The translations under genes and the position numbers were made by a program. From contig CAJTZD010000005.1 in assembly GCA_910584235.1 (NCBI GenBank), positions 77,113 through 114,008 of the forward strand: a stretch of DNA of 36,896 nucleotides. Reading direction: 5' to 3'. This document shows, one piece after another, positions 23,990 through 31,369 of this stretch. This DNA is from an uncultured Acetatifactor sp. (lineage in GTDB: Bacteria > Bacillota > Clostridia > Lachnospirales > Lachnospiraceae). Every line of letters starts with the position of its first letter. Position 1 is the first letter of the stretch. A model generated the notes under the pieces. That model was not told the origin of the DNA, made no database searches, and was given only the letters and a program-made list of their open reading frames with translations.

Positions 23990-24102
23990 CGTGATTCCTC
24001 CCACTCCTCCTTAAACTGTCTGATGGATTGCTGCCTGCCGGAACGCTCATCGCTTGTCAAATTCTCTTTAAGGGTATTTCGATATTTTCTCGCATAGGGC
24101 AT
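23986..24102 (-). CDS. 38-residue leader ORF coupled to pdxA
   Basis: The minus strand encodes MPYARKYRNTLKENLTSDER and then SGRQQSIRQFKEEWEESR, with its stop overlapping the pdxA start (ATGA). The product is basic and helical. No good ribosome binding site precedes the ATG. Part of its DNA (24031-24054) recurs at 18361-18384, so it may be repeat-derived sequence that happens to be open, not a selected gene. If translated, ribosomes finishing it would be delivered to the pdxA start. Confidence 0.35.
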   Translation of the reverse strand: MPYARKYRNTLKENLTSDERSGRQQSIRQFKEEWEESR

Positions 24103-24145
24103 CTCTGAGCAGTGACCGCTTCATACCTTGAATAAGGCCATTATA
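24031..24145 (-). repeat. Dispersed repeat, longest copy, forming the pdxA leader
   Basis: The 5' part (24114-24145 on the minus strand, TATAATGGCCTTATTCAAGG and onward) matches 25 of 32 bases with 17262-17293 and 17192-17223. The 3' part (24031-24054) matches 21 of 24 bases with 18361-18384. This suggests one element about 115 bases long, present here in full and elsewhere as fragments. Confidence 0.55.
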
Positions 24146-24169
24146 TACCATAGCTATAATTTATGCCAA
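24140..24169 (-). promoter_or_regulatory. Promoter of the pdxA transcript
   Basis: On the minus strand TTGGCA (plus 24164-24169), an 18-base spacer and TATAAT (plus 24140-24145) form a good promoter. The -10 is the first part of the dispersed repeat, while the -35 lies outside it. The leader to pdxA is about 145 bases. Confidence 0.7.
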
Positions 24170-24258
24170 GCGTTTTCTTTACAATGCTTGGCCAGTATTC
24201 ATTTTGATCTGCGACTTTCTGATACTCCTAATCCCTTATAAATTTTCCACTCCGTCTC

Positions 24259-24288
24259 TTGAACAGAAACAAATACATGTGCTAGAAT
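24259..24288 (+). promoter_or_regulatory. Promoter of the membrane-anchored hypothetical gene
   Basis: TTGAAC (24259-24264), an 18-base spacer and TAGAAT (24283-24288) lie about 70 bases upstream of the start at 24359. Confidence 0.6.
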
Positions 24289-24358
24289 ATAAAAAGTATA
24301 GTTTTCATAAAAACAGGCGGCGTTTGTTTTGCGGAACACAGACCGAGAGGGGGATATT

Positions 24359-24877
24359 ATGGGCAGGTATATCAGAGAGATGGAGCTGCAGCTTCCGGAG
24401 AGTGAGGTGCGGGAACTGATAGACGGTTTTCTGAAAGAGAACGGATTTTATATAGGAGAGTGGCAGGGAAAGATATGCTGGACAGCCGACTTTGGGATAA
24501 ATACGCTGTTCACTCCCTTAAGGGTCACAAAAGCGAATACCGGGATATATTTTTTTGATTATACATACGAAAACGGGAAGCTGCATTTCGAGGCTTGGCT
24601 AAGGGACGGAAAGAAGAAAGAAGTGGGGTTGACGGGGTGGTATCTCTGGCAGACAAAGGAGCCTTACACCGACCTTGTGTCCAAGCTGGAGAAAGAACTG
24701 ATCAGCAAACTGCCTCAGGACAGCGACCTGCGGCTTCAAGCAGGGAACAGCGCTCAGATTGAAAACAGCAACCGAAAGATGGGCAAGGCGCATCAGCTTT
24801 TGGGAGTCGTGGGCCTCATAGTTCTGATAGAGGTCTTTCTCAGCATCCTGAAGCGGCTGGGGGTGTTGGGATTTTAA
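24359..24877 (+). CDS. Hypothetical protein with C-terminal membrane anchor
   Basis: The 172-residue protein has an alpha/beta N-terminal domain (residues 1-115) with the pattern ELIDGFLKENGFYIGEWQGKICWTADFG and FDYTYENGKLHFEAWLRDGKKKEVGLTGWY. A polar linker follows, then one transmembrane helix near the C-terminus (LLGVVGLIVLIEVFLSIL). The N-terminal part would face the cytoplasm as a tail-anchored domain. I do not recognise a family. The start at 24359 (MGRYIREMEL) follows GAGAGGGGG. It has its own promoter and stands alone between pdxA and the pheS leader. Confidence 0.75.
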   Translation: MGRYIREMELQLPESEVRELIDGFLKENGFYIGEWQGKICWTADFGINTLFTPLRVTKANTGIYFFDYTYENGKLHFEAWLRDGKKKEVGLTGWYLWQTKEPYTDLVSKLEKELISKLPQDSDLRLQAGNSAQIENSNRKMGKAHQLLGVVGLIVLIEVFLSILKRLGVLGF

Positions 24878-24959
24878 CTTCTGGTACAAGTCATCGGCAG
24901 AACGCGCGGACGAAAAGATTTTTTGAGTCAAATCCAGGCAAATCCGGCAAATTTCCCGC

Positions 24960-24988
24960 TTGACAAGAGACAGTATTGGTATTAGAAT
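24960..24988 (+). promoter_or_regulatory. Promoter of the pheS T-box transcript
   Basis: A perfect TTGACA (24960-24965), a 17-base spacer and TAGAAT (24983-24988) precede the T-box leader. Confidence 0.85.
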
Positions 24989-24994
24989 AATCAC

Positions 24995-25270
24995 TAATCA
25001 AGCCATGAACATGCGTGAGTACAGAAGTATCCGTAAAAGCAGAGATGGAATGTCGCCGGCTGAAAGCGTTCCATACGGTTCTTTTGGAAGTTTCAGCATG
25101 GGAGCTTTCCTGCGAAAAGCGTCTGCCAGGATGCGTTAAGCCGGATGTCCGTGCAGCAGATTACAGCGCACAAAATGAGCGCAGGGTAGACATAATACCC
25201 TGAAATAGGGTGGTACCGCGATTCAACATCGTCCCTTGTCCAATCAACGACAGGCGGCGATGTTTTTTAC
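24995..25270 (+). promoter_or_regulatory. T-box riboswitch leader of pheST
   Basis: The leader contains the conserved T-box sequence AGGGTGGTACCGCG (25207-25220). It is followed by an intrinsic terminator with arms AACATCG (25225-25231) and CGATGTT (25258-25264) and a T-run ending at 25268. T-box leaders sense uncharged tRNA: pairing of the tRNA anticodon with a specifier codon and of its CCA end with the T-box bulge favours antitermination. The downstream gene is pheS, so tRNA-Phe is expected. A candidate specifier TTC lies at 25092-25094 in TTTCAGC, but I could not fix the specifier loop without folding. Confidence 0.93.
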
Positions 25271-25336
25271 TGTCAGATGCTGCTTTCAGTCTGACAGTTT
25301 CCCAACCCCCGCCGAAGACCAGAAAGGAGCATGGCA

Positions 25337-26374
25337 ATGAAAGAGAGAATCAACGGTATTCTGTCTGAAGTAAAAACCAAGATATCCGCAGCGGCAAGCG
25401 AAAACGAGCTGCAGAGCGTAAAAAGCGCCTATATCGGCAAACAGGGAGCCCTAAGCCTCCTGATGAAAGAACTTCCCGGCCTGGCGGCAGAGCTTCGCCC
25501 CCAGATCGGCTCCCTGCTGAACCAGGCCAAGAACCAGGTGACAGAGCTGGTGGAGACAAAAAGGACGGAGCTGAAGCTGAAAGCCTCGCAAGTATCCCCG
25601 GATTTTGACTGTTCCGTTCCGGGTATCCTGCCCCGCCGGGGCGGCCTCCATCCCATCACCCAGATGTGCTATGACTTGAACGACACTTTCCGTTCCATGG
25701 GCTTCGAGATTTTTCAGGAGGATGATATTACCAGCGAGATGTACGCCTTTGACAAGCTGAACTTCCCTCCAAACCACCCTGCCAGGGAAAGCATGGACAC
25801 CTACTGGCTGGAGGGACATGACAGCGGGAATACCAACGAGAAGCTGTGCCTGCGTCCCCACTTAACCGGCGGCAGCGTGCGGTACATGCAGACCCACAAG
25901 CCCCCCTACCGTTTCGTCTATCCGGGGCGGGTATACCGGAACGAAACCACGGACGCCCATCACGACAGGGCTTTCTTCCAATACGAGGCGCTGATCGTGG
26001 ACAAGGACATCACGTTTACCTCCGGCAAGGTGATGATCAAAAGCATTTTGAGCAAAGTATTCGGCACGGATGTGCCGGTGCGGATGCGCTCCGGCTTCTT
26101 CCCCTTTGTGGAGCCCGGGTTCGAGATAGACATGCAGTGCCAGGTCTGCGGCGGCAAAGGCTGCAGCGTCTGCAAGCATGTGGGCTGGATCGAAGTCATG
26201 CCCGGCGGCTCCCCTCATCCAAATGTACTCCGTGCGGCGGGACTGGATCCGGACGAGTATACCGGATTCTATGTGGACATCGGTCTGGACAGGCTGGTCA
26301 TGATGCGCTACGGCGTGGACGATGTGCGGCTGTTCCACAGCGCCGATCTCAGATTCCTGAACCAGTTTAAATAA
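25337..26374 (+). CDS. pheS: Phenylalanyl-tRNA synthetase alpha subunit
   Basis: PheS is the catalytic class II subunit of the (alpha-beta)2 enzyme that charges tRNA-Phe. The N-terminal coiled coil (residues 1-85) binds tRNA. Motif 2 is seen in FVYPGRVYRNETTDAHHDRAFFQYE. The phenylalanine pocket includes RMRSGFFPFVEPGFEIDMQC and motif 3 is TGFYVDIGLDRLVMMRYGVDDVR. The family-typical cysteine cluster CQVCGGKGCSVCKHVGW is present. I prefer the ATG at 25337 over 25331 because the AGGAG is too close to the latter. It is under T-box control and is followed by pheT after an insertion. Confidence 0.97.
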   Translation: MKERINGILSEVKTKISAAASENELQSVKSAYIGKQGALSLLMKELPGLAAELRPQIGSLLNQAKNQVTELVETKRTELKLKASQVSPDFDCSVPGILPRRGGLHPITQMCYDLNDTFRSMGFEIFQEDDITSEMYAFDKLNFPPNHPARESMDTYWLEGHDSGNTNEKLCLRPHLTGGSVRYMQTHKPPYRFVYPGRVYRNETTDAHHDRAFFQYEALIVDKDITFTSGKVMIKSILSKVFGTDVPVRMRSGFFPFVEPGFEIDMQCQVCGGKGCSVCKHVGWIEVMPGGSPHPNVLRAAGLDPDEYTGFYVDIGLDRLVMMRYGVDDVRLFHSADLRFLNQFK

Positions 26375-26384
26375 GCAGGGGCGT

Positions 26385-26642
26385 AGAACTTTGGTAGTGT
26401 AAAACGGAATATGAAAAAATAACCCCTTTCCGTTGGCTTAGCCCATTCTATTTTGCTTGCGGAACCCCCGTCACGGCTGAAATAAACAGGCTTTCAGCCT
26501 AGCCTTGACTGGTCTTTCAAAACAAAATGCGGGGTAGGTAAGCTGAAGAAACGGGATGTATAGGCTTACAGCCTCTGGAACCGTCGATTTTACTGGCGAC
26601 TGAACCAAATTGGGGCATATAAAGTTGACACTGCCAGAACTT
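26385..26642. mobile_element. MITE-like insertion between pheS and pheT
   Basis: AGAACTT occurs at 26385-26391 and again at 26636-26642 and is best read as a 7-base target duplication. The 244 bases between begin TGGTAGTGTAAAAC and end GTTGACACTGCC, an imperfect terminal inverted repeat (GGTAGTGT / GGCAGTGT, extending to a shared ATATG about 20 bases in). No transposase frame is present, only short frames. Removing the insert and one AGAACTT leaves about 33 bases from the pheS stop to the pheT start, with a GGAGGTG ribosome binding site, the expected tight spacing. The outer TTGACA (26625-26630) is only 11 bases from TATAAT (26642-26647), too close for a normal promoter. Confidence 0.75.
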
Positions 26643-26658
26643 ATAATGGAGGTGTAAG

Positions 26659-29100
26659 ATGAAATTATCATTATCATGGATTCGGGATTATGTGGCTATC
26701 CCGGAAAATATAGATTTGAAGAAACTGGCATATGATCTGACTATGTCCACCGTGGAAGTGGAGGACGTGGAATACCTGGCAGGCCGCTTTGAGCACATGG
26801 TAGTTGGCGTGATCGAGGAAATCCGGCCCCATCCCAACGCAGATAAGCTTCGGGTGTGCAAAGTGGACATCGGCGGCGAGAGCAAGGAGATCGTCTGCGG
26901 CGGCATCAACCTGCGGGAGGGGATGCGTGTGGCAGTCTCCTGCCCCGGCGCCATTGTGCGCTGGCACGGGGAGGGAGAGCCCGTGGTGATCAAGAATTCC
27001 AAGCTTAGGGGCGTGGAGTCCTTTGGCATGATCTGCGCCTCGGACGAAATCGGCTTAAGCGACCTGTTCCCTGCCTCCCAAGAGGCGGAAATCCTGGACT
27101 TGTCGGCCTTTGACGTGCCGGCCGGCACTTCCCTGGCGCAGGCTCTGGACATGGACGACGTGCTCCTGGAAATCGACAACAAATCCATGACAAACCGGCC
27201 GGATCTCTGGGGGCATTACGGCATAGCCCGGGAGATTGCGGCGCTCTACGACCTGCCTCTGGCCGAAATCGAACCCTTTGCGGCAGATGTACCGTCCGAT
27301 TTCAAGGTGGAGATTTCCGATGCAAACAGATGTCCCAGATACATTGGCGTGGAAATGTCCGGCGTGGAGGTCAAGCCCTCCCCCTATCTGATACAGAGCC
27401 GCATCTGGAAAGCGGGAATGCGCCCCATCAATGCACTGGTGGATATCACCAACTACGCCATGCTGGCCACCGGAAACCCCACCCACGCATTTGACGCAGA
27501 CCAGATCAAAGGGCACATTACGGTCAGGCGCGCCTCTCAGGGGGAGACCCTGAGCCTCTTAAACGGCAGGGAACTTACGCTTTGCGAAGACGATCTTGTA
27601 ATCGCAGATTCCCAGGAGCCCGTTGCCCTTGCCGGGGTCATGGGCGGCTCAAAGGACTCCATCCTGCCTGATACAAAGCGCATCATCCTGGAAGTGGCAA
27701 ATTTTGAGTCCACGGGAATCAGGCGGACAGCGCTTCGCTACGACAACAGGACCGAGGCCTCCTCCCGCTATGAGAAAGCCGTCGACCCGGAGCGCTGCGC
27801 TCAGGCTCTGGCTCTCTCCATGCAGTATTTCAGAGAACTGTACCCGGAACTGAAAGTCACAGGCTACTGCGACAGATATGAAAAGAAGCTGAAACGGGCC
27901 AAGGTGGACGTAAGCCTCACATGGCTGGCCAAACGTCTGGGAAAGACGTTGTCCAATGAAGAAATCCGCAGAAAGCTGGAGCTGCTGGGCTTTGACGTGG
28001 AGATCGAGGGGGACAGGATGCAGGCAGTCGCTCCCACCTGGCGCTCCACCGGCGACATCTCCATGAAAGACGATGTGATGGAAGAGGTGGCCAGAATGTA
28101 TGGCTACGACCATTTTGAGGCCACCGAATTCACCACCACTTTTACAGGCGCAATCAACCAAAAGGGGCAGGATTTAATCCGGAATATCAAGGAATACCTT
28201 GCCGTCCGCTGCGGGATGCAGGAGGTCTACACATACCCCTGGATGAACGATGTATTCGTGGACGCAGTGCTGCCGGACAGGGAGGGCGTGCTGAAGCTCT
28301 CCACGCCGCCCGCGCCGGATTTGAGCTGCATCCGTTCTTCCCTGCTGCCCAACCTCTGCGAGGCAGTGGTAAAGAATGAACGCTATTTTAACGACTTCTC
28401 CATTTTCGAGGAGGCCCAGGTGTTCTTTGACAGAAATTACAGCGCCCCCTATGACGAAACCGAATCTCTGCCGCAGCAGAGCAGACATATCGGAGGGGCT
28501 TTCGCAAGCAGCAGAAAAGACATCACAGAGCTTTTTAGAGAGGCCAAGGGCGTCCTTGCGTACATGCCCCGCTATACGCATATGGAACCTCTCACGTTCC
28601 GGAAAGCGGAAAAGCCGGGCTGGGCGGACGATGTGGTGTGGCTGAATCTCTTCCTGGGGGAGGAGCGAATCGGCGATATGGGGCTTCTGGCCAAGAAAGT
28701 GTCCATGGCATGCGGTGTCAAGAACCTTTCCGTCATGCTCTTTGAGCTGGATGCCGCAAGACTGCAGCCGCTGAAATCCAGGACGAACAAATTCACCCAT
28801 CTTGCGGAGTATCCGGAGACGGACTACGACATTTCCATGCTCTTTGAGTCGGATGCCGCATGGGCGGATATCTACGAGACCATCCTGGGCAAGAAGAAAG
28901 CCAGCGCGCTTTTGAAAGATGCCGCTTTCGTGGACGAATACAGAGGAAAACAGGTTCCGGCAGGAAAGAAATCCGTAACCATCCGCCTGACCATCGGATC
29001 ACAGGAGAAGACACTGACCTCCCAGGAGATCGAGAACGTTGCGGAACAGGTGATGAAAAAGCTGCGCAAGGGAATGGGCGCAGAGCTCAGGACGCAGTAA
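26659..29100 (+). CDS. pheT: Phenylalanyl-tRNA synthetase beta subunit
   Basis: PheT binds tRNA and edits mischarged Tyr-tRNA-Phe. The 813-residue protein has family-typical length and domain order. An N-terminal B1 domain (MKLSLSWIRDYVAIPENI) is followed by an EMAP/OB-fold tRNA-binding domain at about 40-150 (IRPHPNADKLRVCKVDIG). The B3/B4 editing region lies near 210-400 (TGNPTHAFDADQIKG), then come B5, the catalytic-like B6/B7 and a C-terminal anticodon-binding ferredoxin-fold domain (AEYPETDYDISMLFESD ... VTIRLTIGSQEKTLTSQEI). The start follows GGAGGTG. It depends on transcription through the inserted element from the T-box promoter. Confidence 0.97.
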   Translation: MKLSLSWIRDYVAIPENIDLKKLAYDLTMSTVEVEDVEYLAGRFEHMVVGVIEEIRPHPNADKLRVCKVDIGGESKEIVCGGINLREGMRVAVSCPGAIVRWHGEGEPVVIKNSKLRGVESFGMICASDEIGLSDLFPASQEAEILDLSAFDVPAGTSLAQALDMDDVLLEIDNKSMTNRPDLWGHYGIAREIAALYDLPLAEIEPFAADVPSDFKVEISDANRCPRYIGVEMSGVEVKPSPYLIQSRIWKAGMRPINALVDITNYAMLATGNPTHAFDADQIKGHITVRRASQGETLSLLNGRELTLCEDDLVIADSQEPVALAGVMGGSKDSILPDTKRIILEVANFESTGIRRTALRYDNRTEASSRYEKAVDPERCAQALALSMQYFRELYPELKVTGYCDRYEKKLKRAKVDVSLTWLAKRLGKTLSNEEIRRKLELLGFDVEIEGDRMQAVAPTWRSTGDISMKDDVMEEVARMYGYDHFEATEFTTTFTGAINQKGQDLIRNIKEYLAVRCGMQEVYTYPWMNDVFVDAVLPDREGVLKLSTPPAPDLSCIRSSLLPNLCEAVVKNERYFNDFSIFEEAQVFFDRNYSAPYDETESLPQQSRHIGGAFASSRKDITELFREAKGVLAYMPRYTHMEPLTFRKAEKPGWADDVVWLNLFLGEERIGDMGLLAKKVSMACGVKNLSVMLFELDAARLQPLKSRTNKFTHLAEYPETDYDISMLFESDAAWADIYETILGKKKASALLKDAAFVDEYRGKQVPAGKKSVTIRLTIGSQEKTLTSQEIENVAEQVMKKLRKGMGAELRTQ

Positions 29101-29132
29101 GGTTCCCATGGATGCAGCGATGCTCCTATGAC

Positions 29133-29175
29133 AAAAAGGAATGGCTCCGATATTGGCAGCCATTCCTTTTTAAGT
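29133..29175. terminator. Bidirectional terminator between pheT and the esterase gene
   Basis: A perfect 14-base stem, AAAAAGGAATGGCT (29133-29146) with AGCCATTCCTTTTT (29158-29171), gives T-runs in both directions. It ends the pheST transcript on the plus strand and the carboxylesterase transcript on the minus strand. Confidence 0.9.
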
Positions 29176-29194
29176 TATTTTATTCTCAATTCTC

Positions 29195-30754
29195 TTAATG
29201 CTGTATCTCCGGCTTCTGCTTCGCCATCATTCTGGCCAGCACGGGCCCCATGCACTTCCCGAGGACGGGAACCAGCTCATGGTCAAAATTCTCCTTTACC
29301 TGGCTCTCCTTGCCGATGACCAGTGTGTACTCAGTCTCCGGTGTGGTGGCGGGCCAGTTGGGCACCTCCGGGTTCTGGGGGTTGCCGGTCTTGGCAAAGG
29401 CCATGACGGAATCGAATATCAGCTTCTCCACCCGCTCAGTGACGCCCTGCTCCTGGGTGTAAGGGGTAAACTCCGTATTGTGGAAGAAGTAAGGGATGTC
29501 CGCGCAGTGCCAGGGAGTACGTCCGCCGTCAAAGTTCATGTCCAGGTTAAACAGGTAGGGCCATACGCCGCCGCTGCATTTTGCTCTGGCTTTTATGTAG
29601 TCGATCTCCGGTCCCCGGAACATGAAGTCCATAGTCATGATGTCCACAGGATTGCGCTCCGGGTAAGCTTTCTGGAACAGGTCCAGCAGCTCTTTAGACT
29701 CTTCCTTACCCACTTCCGCTTCCACATAGGCTGCGCCTGCCTCTCTGGTCATCTCCGCTTTCTTGTAAGGGGTGGGGGCAAAGGAAGCGAATTCCCCGAA
29801 CACGCTGCCCACCATCATGGGCACATGCTCTGTCTCCTTGCGGAAACCATTGGCCACAGGCTCTCCTGCATAGAAAGCATTCTTGTAAGGCGATCCGCCC
29901 ACATACTCTCCGGCCTGCTCCAAAGCGGGCTTCACCTTGTTGTAGGCGGCAGCCAAATCATCGTAGGGCACTGTCTCCAGTGCTTTCACATCTTCCACCT
30001 TAAGCTCTTCCATCAGTGCTTTTCCCAGCTTCTCGCCGCTTCCCGTGCAGTCTGCCAGAACGCCGCCGATGACACCGCTCATGTTGATGCCCTTGGCAAA
30101 CAGGCCGTCCGCTGCCGGAGTTTGAAGCAAAGTGGTGACTTTGGCGCCGCCTCCGGACTGTCCGAAGATGGTCACGTTCGATGGATCTCCGCCGAAACTT
30201 TCAATGTTGTCATGAATCCATTTCAGGGCGGCTACCAGGTCGTCTGTGCCTGCGTTGCCGGAGTTTGCATACTCCTCCCCATAATAAGACAGGTCGCAAT
30301 AGCCCAGCACGTTTAACCTGTGGTTCACGGACACTACCACCACCTGGCCCAGCTTGCACATATTCTCCCCCTCATAAGCAATCTGCTCGATAGAGGAACC
30401 CGCGAAAAATCCGCCGCCGTGGAGCCATACCATAACAGGGCGCTTCTCCCCGTCCAGTCCCGGGCTCCAGATGTTCAGGTTCTGGCAGTCCTCGTTCATG
30501 ACCCAAAATCGATGGGGCACCAGCAGCTCGCCGCCAGGCTTGCCCAGATCCATGAGGGGACAAACATAGCCGTAGCTGGTGGCCTGGAACACGCCCTCCC
30601 AGGGCTCTACGGGTTCCGGCGCGTGAAAGCGCTTTGCCTTGGCATAAGGGATCCCTTTGAAGATGTACATATCATCATAGAAATATCCACGCACCTTTCC
30701 TTTGTCGGTGTCCACCACAGCGGTCTGCTCGTCGTAGATGAATTTTTTCTCCAT
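29195..30754 (-). CDS. Type-B carboxylesterase/lipase (alpha/beta hydrolase)
   Basis: This cytoplasmic carboxylesterase of the type-B (ESTHER block C) family should hydrolyse a carboxylic ester. The oxyanion-hole motif HGGGFFAGS, the nucleophile motif GQSGGG (serine near residue 200) and the catalytic-histidine region PWHCADIPYFFHNTEF are all visible. No signal peptide is present, so it acts on an imported substrate. At 519 residues it has normal length. The start follows GGAGGCAG. It is the last gene of the minus-strand AtuA/CoA-transferase set and lies about 115 bases after the tautomerase, ending at the bidirectional terminator. Ester release of an acid would fit the downstream need for a CoA-transferase. 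Confidence 0.93.
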   Translation of the reverse strand: MEKKFIYDEQTAVVDTDKGKVRGYFYDDMYIFKGIPYAKAKRFHAPEPVEPWEGVFQATSYGYVCPLMDLGKPGGELLVPHRFWVMNEDCQNLNIWSPGLDGEKRPVMVWLHGGGFFAGSSIEQIAYEGENMCKLGQVVVVSVNHRLNVLGYCDLSYYGEEYANSGNAGTDDLVAALKWIHDNIESFGGDPSNVTIFGQSGGGAKVTTLLQTPAADGLFAKGINMSGVIGGVLADCTGSGEKLGKALMEELKVEDVKALETVPYDDLAAAYNKVKPALEQAGEYVGGSPYKNAFYAGEPVANGFRKETEHVPMMVGSVFGEFASFAPTPYKKAEMTREAGAAYVEAEVGKEESKELLDLFQKAYPERNPVDIMTMDFMFRGPEIDYIKARAKCSGGVWPYLFNLDMNFDGGRTPWHCADIPYFFHNTEFTPYTQEQGVTERVEKLIFDSVMAFAKTGNPQNPEVPNWPATTPETEYTLVIGKESQVKENFDHELVPVLGKCMGPVLARMMAKQKPEIQH

Positions 30755-30870
30755 AAGTTACTGCCTCCGTTTCTTTTTTATATGTTTTTTCTTTTAAGCA
30801 GCAATATTTTTTCCAGCTTCATTGCCGAGAATGACTGCTGATATTCGCTACGGAATCCCATCAATGGCAA

Positions 30871-31101
30871 TCAGTCATAGGTATATCCCGGCTCTTTGTA
30901 GAGATAGTCCCTATGGGCCTTGATTTCTTTGTCCCAGACTTCCTCTTTCCATTTTTCCTCGGCCACATCCTTTATGGCCACGGTAACGCATGAAATATCG
31001 CATACCAGTATCTCAGAAATGTCTGCCGCTATTTTTTCCGCGCATTTTCTCTTCTGCTCTTCCGTCCTGCCAGGGAAGCATTTCAGTTCTACATGTGGCA
31101 T
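30871..31101 (-). CDS. 4-oxalocrotonate tautomerase-like protein
   Basis: The 76-residue protein begins MPHVELKCFPGRTEEQKRKCAEKIAADI, so processing exposes Pro1, the catalytic base of the tautomerase superfamily. The beta-alpha-beta pattern (VELKCF ... ISEILVCDISCVTVAIKDV) fits the family. The usual basic residue near position 11 is present as Arg12. It would isomerise an enol to a keto acid. A longer C-terminal tail (WDKEIKAHRDYLYKEPGYTYD) is typical of the E. coli YdcE/PptA-like branch. The start follows GGAGGGAAACGGAT. It has its own promoter about 45 bases upstream. Confidence 0.88.
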   Translation of the reverse strand: MPHVELKCFPGRTEEQKRKCAEKIAADISEILVCDISCVTVAIKDVAEEKWKEEVWDKEIKAHRDYLYKEPGYTYD

Positions 31102-31369
31102 ATCCGTTTCCCTCCATCCTTTACCTGCCTGCTGTTTCCTACATTATAATCCCCTTTGGGGCAGATGCGCAATTCCAAAAGCAAACTTCCCGTCATGCCG
31201 CCTCAGCGGCACAAACAATTGGTGAAAATCCGGAAGAATGCACCCTCTTGCGGACTTCGAAAATCTTTGCACACTTCTGTTCTGCATAAACAGGCTGTAC
31301 TTGACCCGGACAGGCCGGATCGGAAAGTTTGCCGCTGCGGGCAGCGTTTTGCTGTCAAGCGCCTGGGAG
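31102..31369 (-). other. Intergenic region with internal promoter between CoA-transferase and tautomerase genes
   Basis: Besides the promoter at 31143-31172, this 268-base gap holds two small hairpins on the minus strand: CGCTGC-CC-GCAGCG just after the CoA-transferase stop and TGCCGC-CTCA-GCGGCA (31196-31211). Neither has a clear T-run. No gene is visible. Confidence 0.5.
31143..31172 (-). promoter_or_regulatory. Promoter with inverted repeat before the tautomerase gene
   Basis: On the minus strand TTGCGC (plus 31167-31172), an 18-base spacer and TATAAT (plus 31143-31148) form a promoter. The inverted repeat CCCC-TTT-GGGG (31151-31161) fills the spacer next to the -10, a typical place for a repressor or activator site. 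It would separately drive the tautomerase and esterase genes. Confidence 0.55.

Noticed and set aside
24599..24994. 131-codon minus-strand frame opposite the membrane-anchored hypothetical gene and pheS promoter
   Set aside because: It runs across a clear promoter and a gene with good start signals, and has no ribosome binding site of its own.
26625..26647. TTGACA and TATAAT as a pheT promoter
   Set aside because: The spacer is 11 bases, too short for the housekeeping sigma factor.
29198..30316. 372-codon plus-strand frame opposite the carboxylesterase gene
   Set aside because: It is antisense to a gene with complete catalytic motifs and has no start signal.
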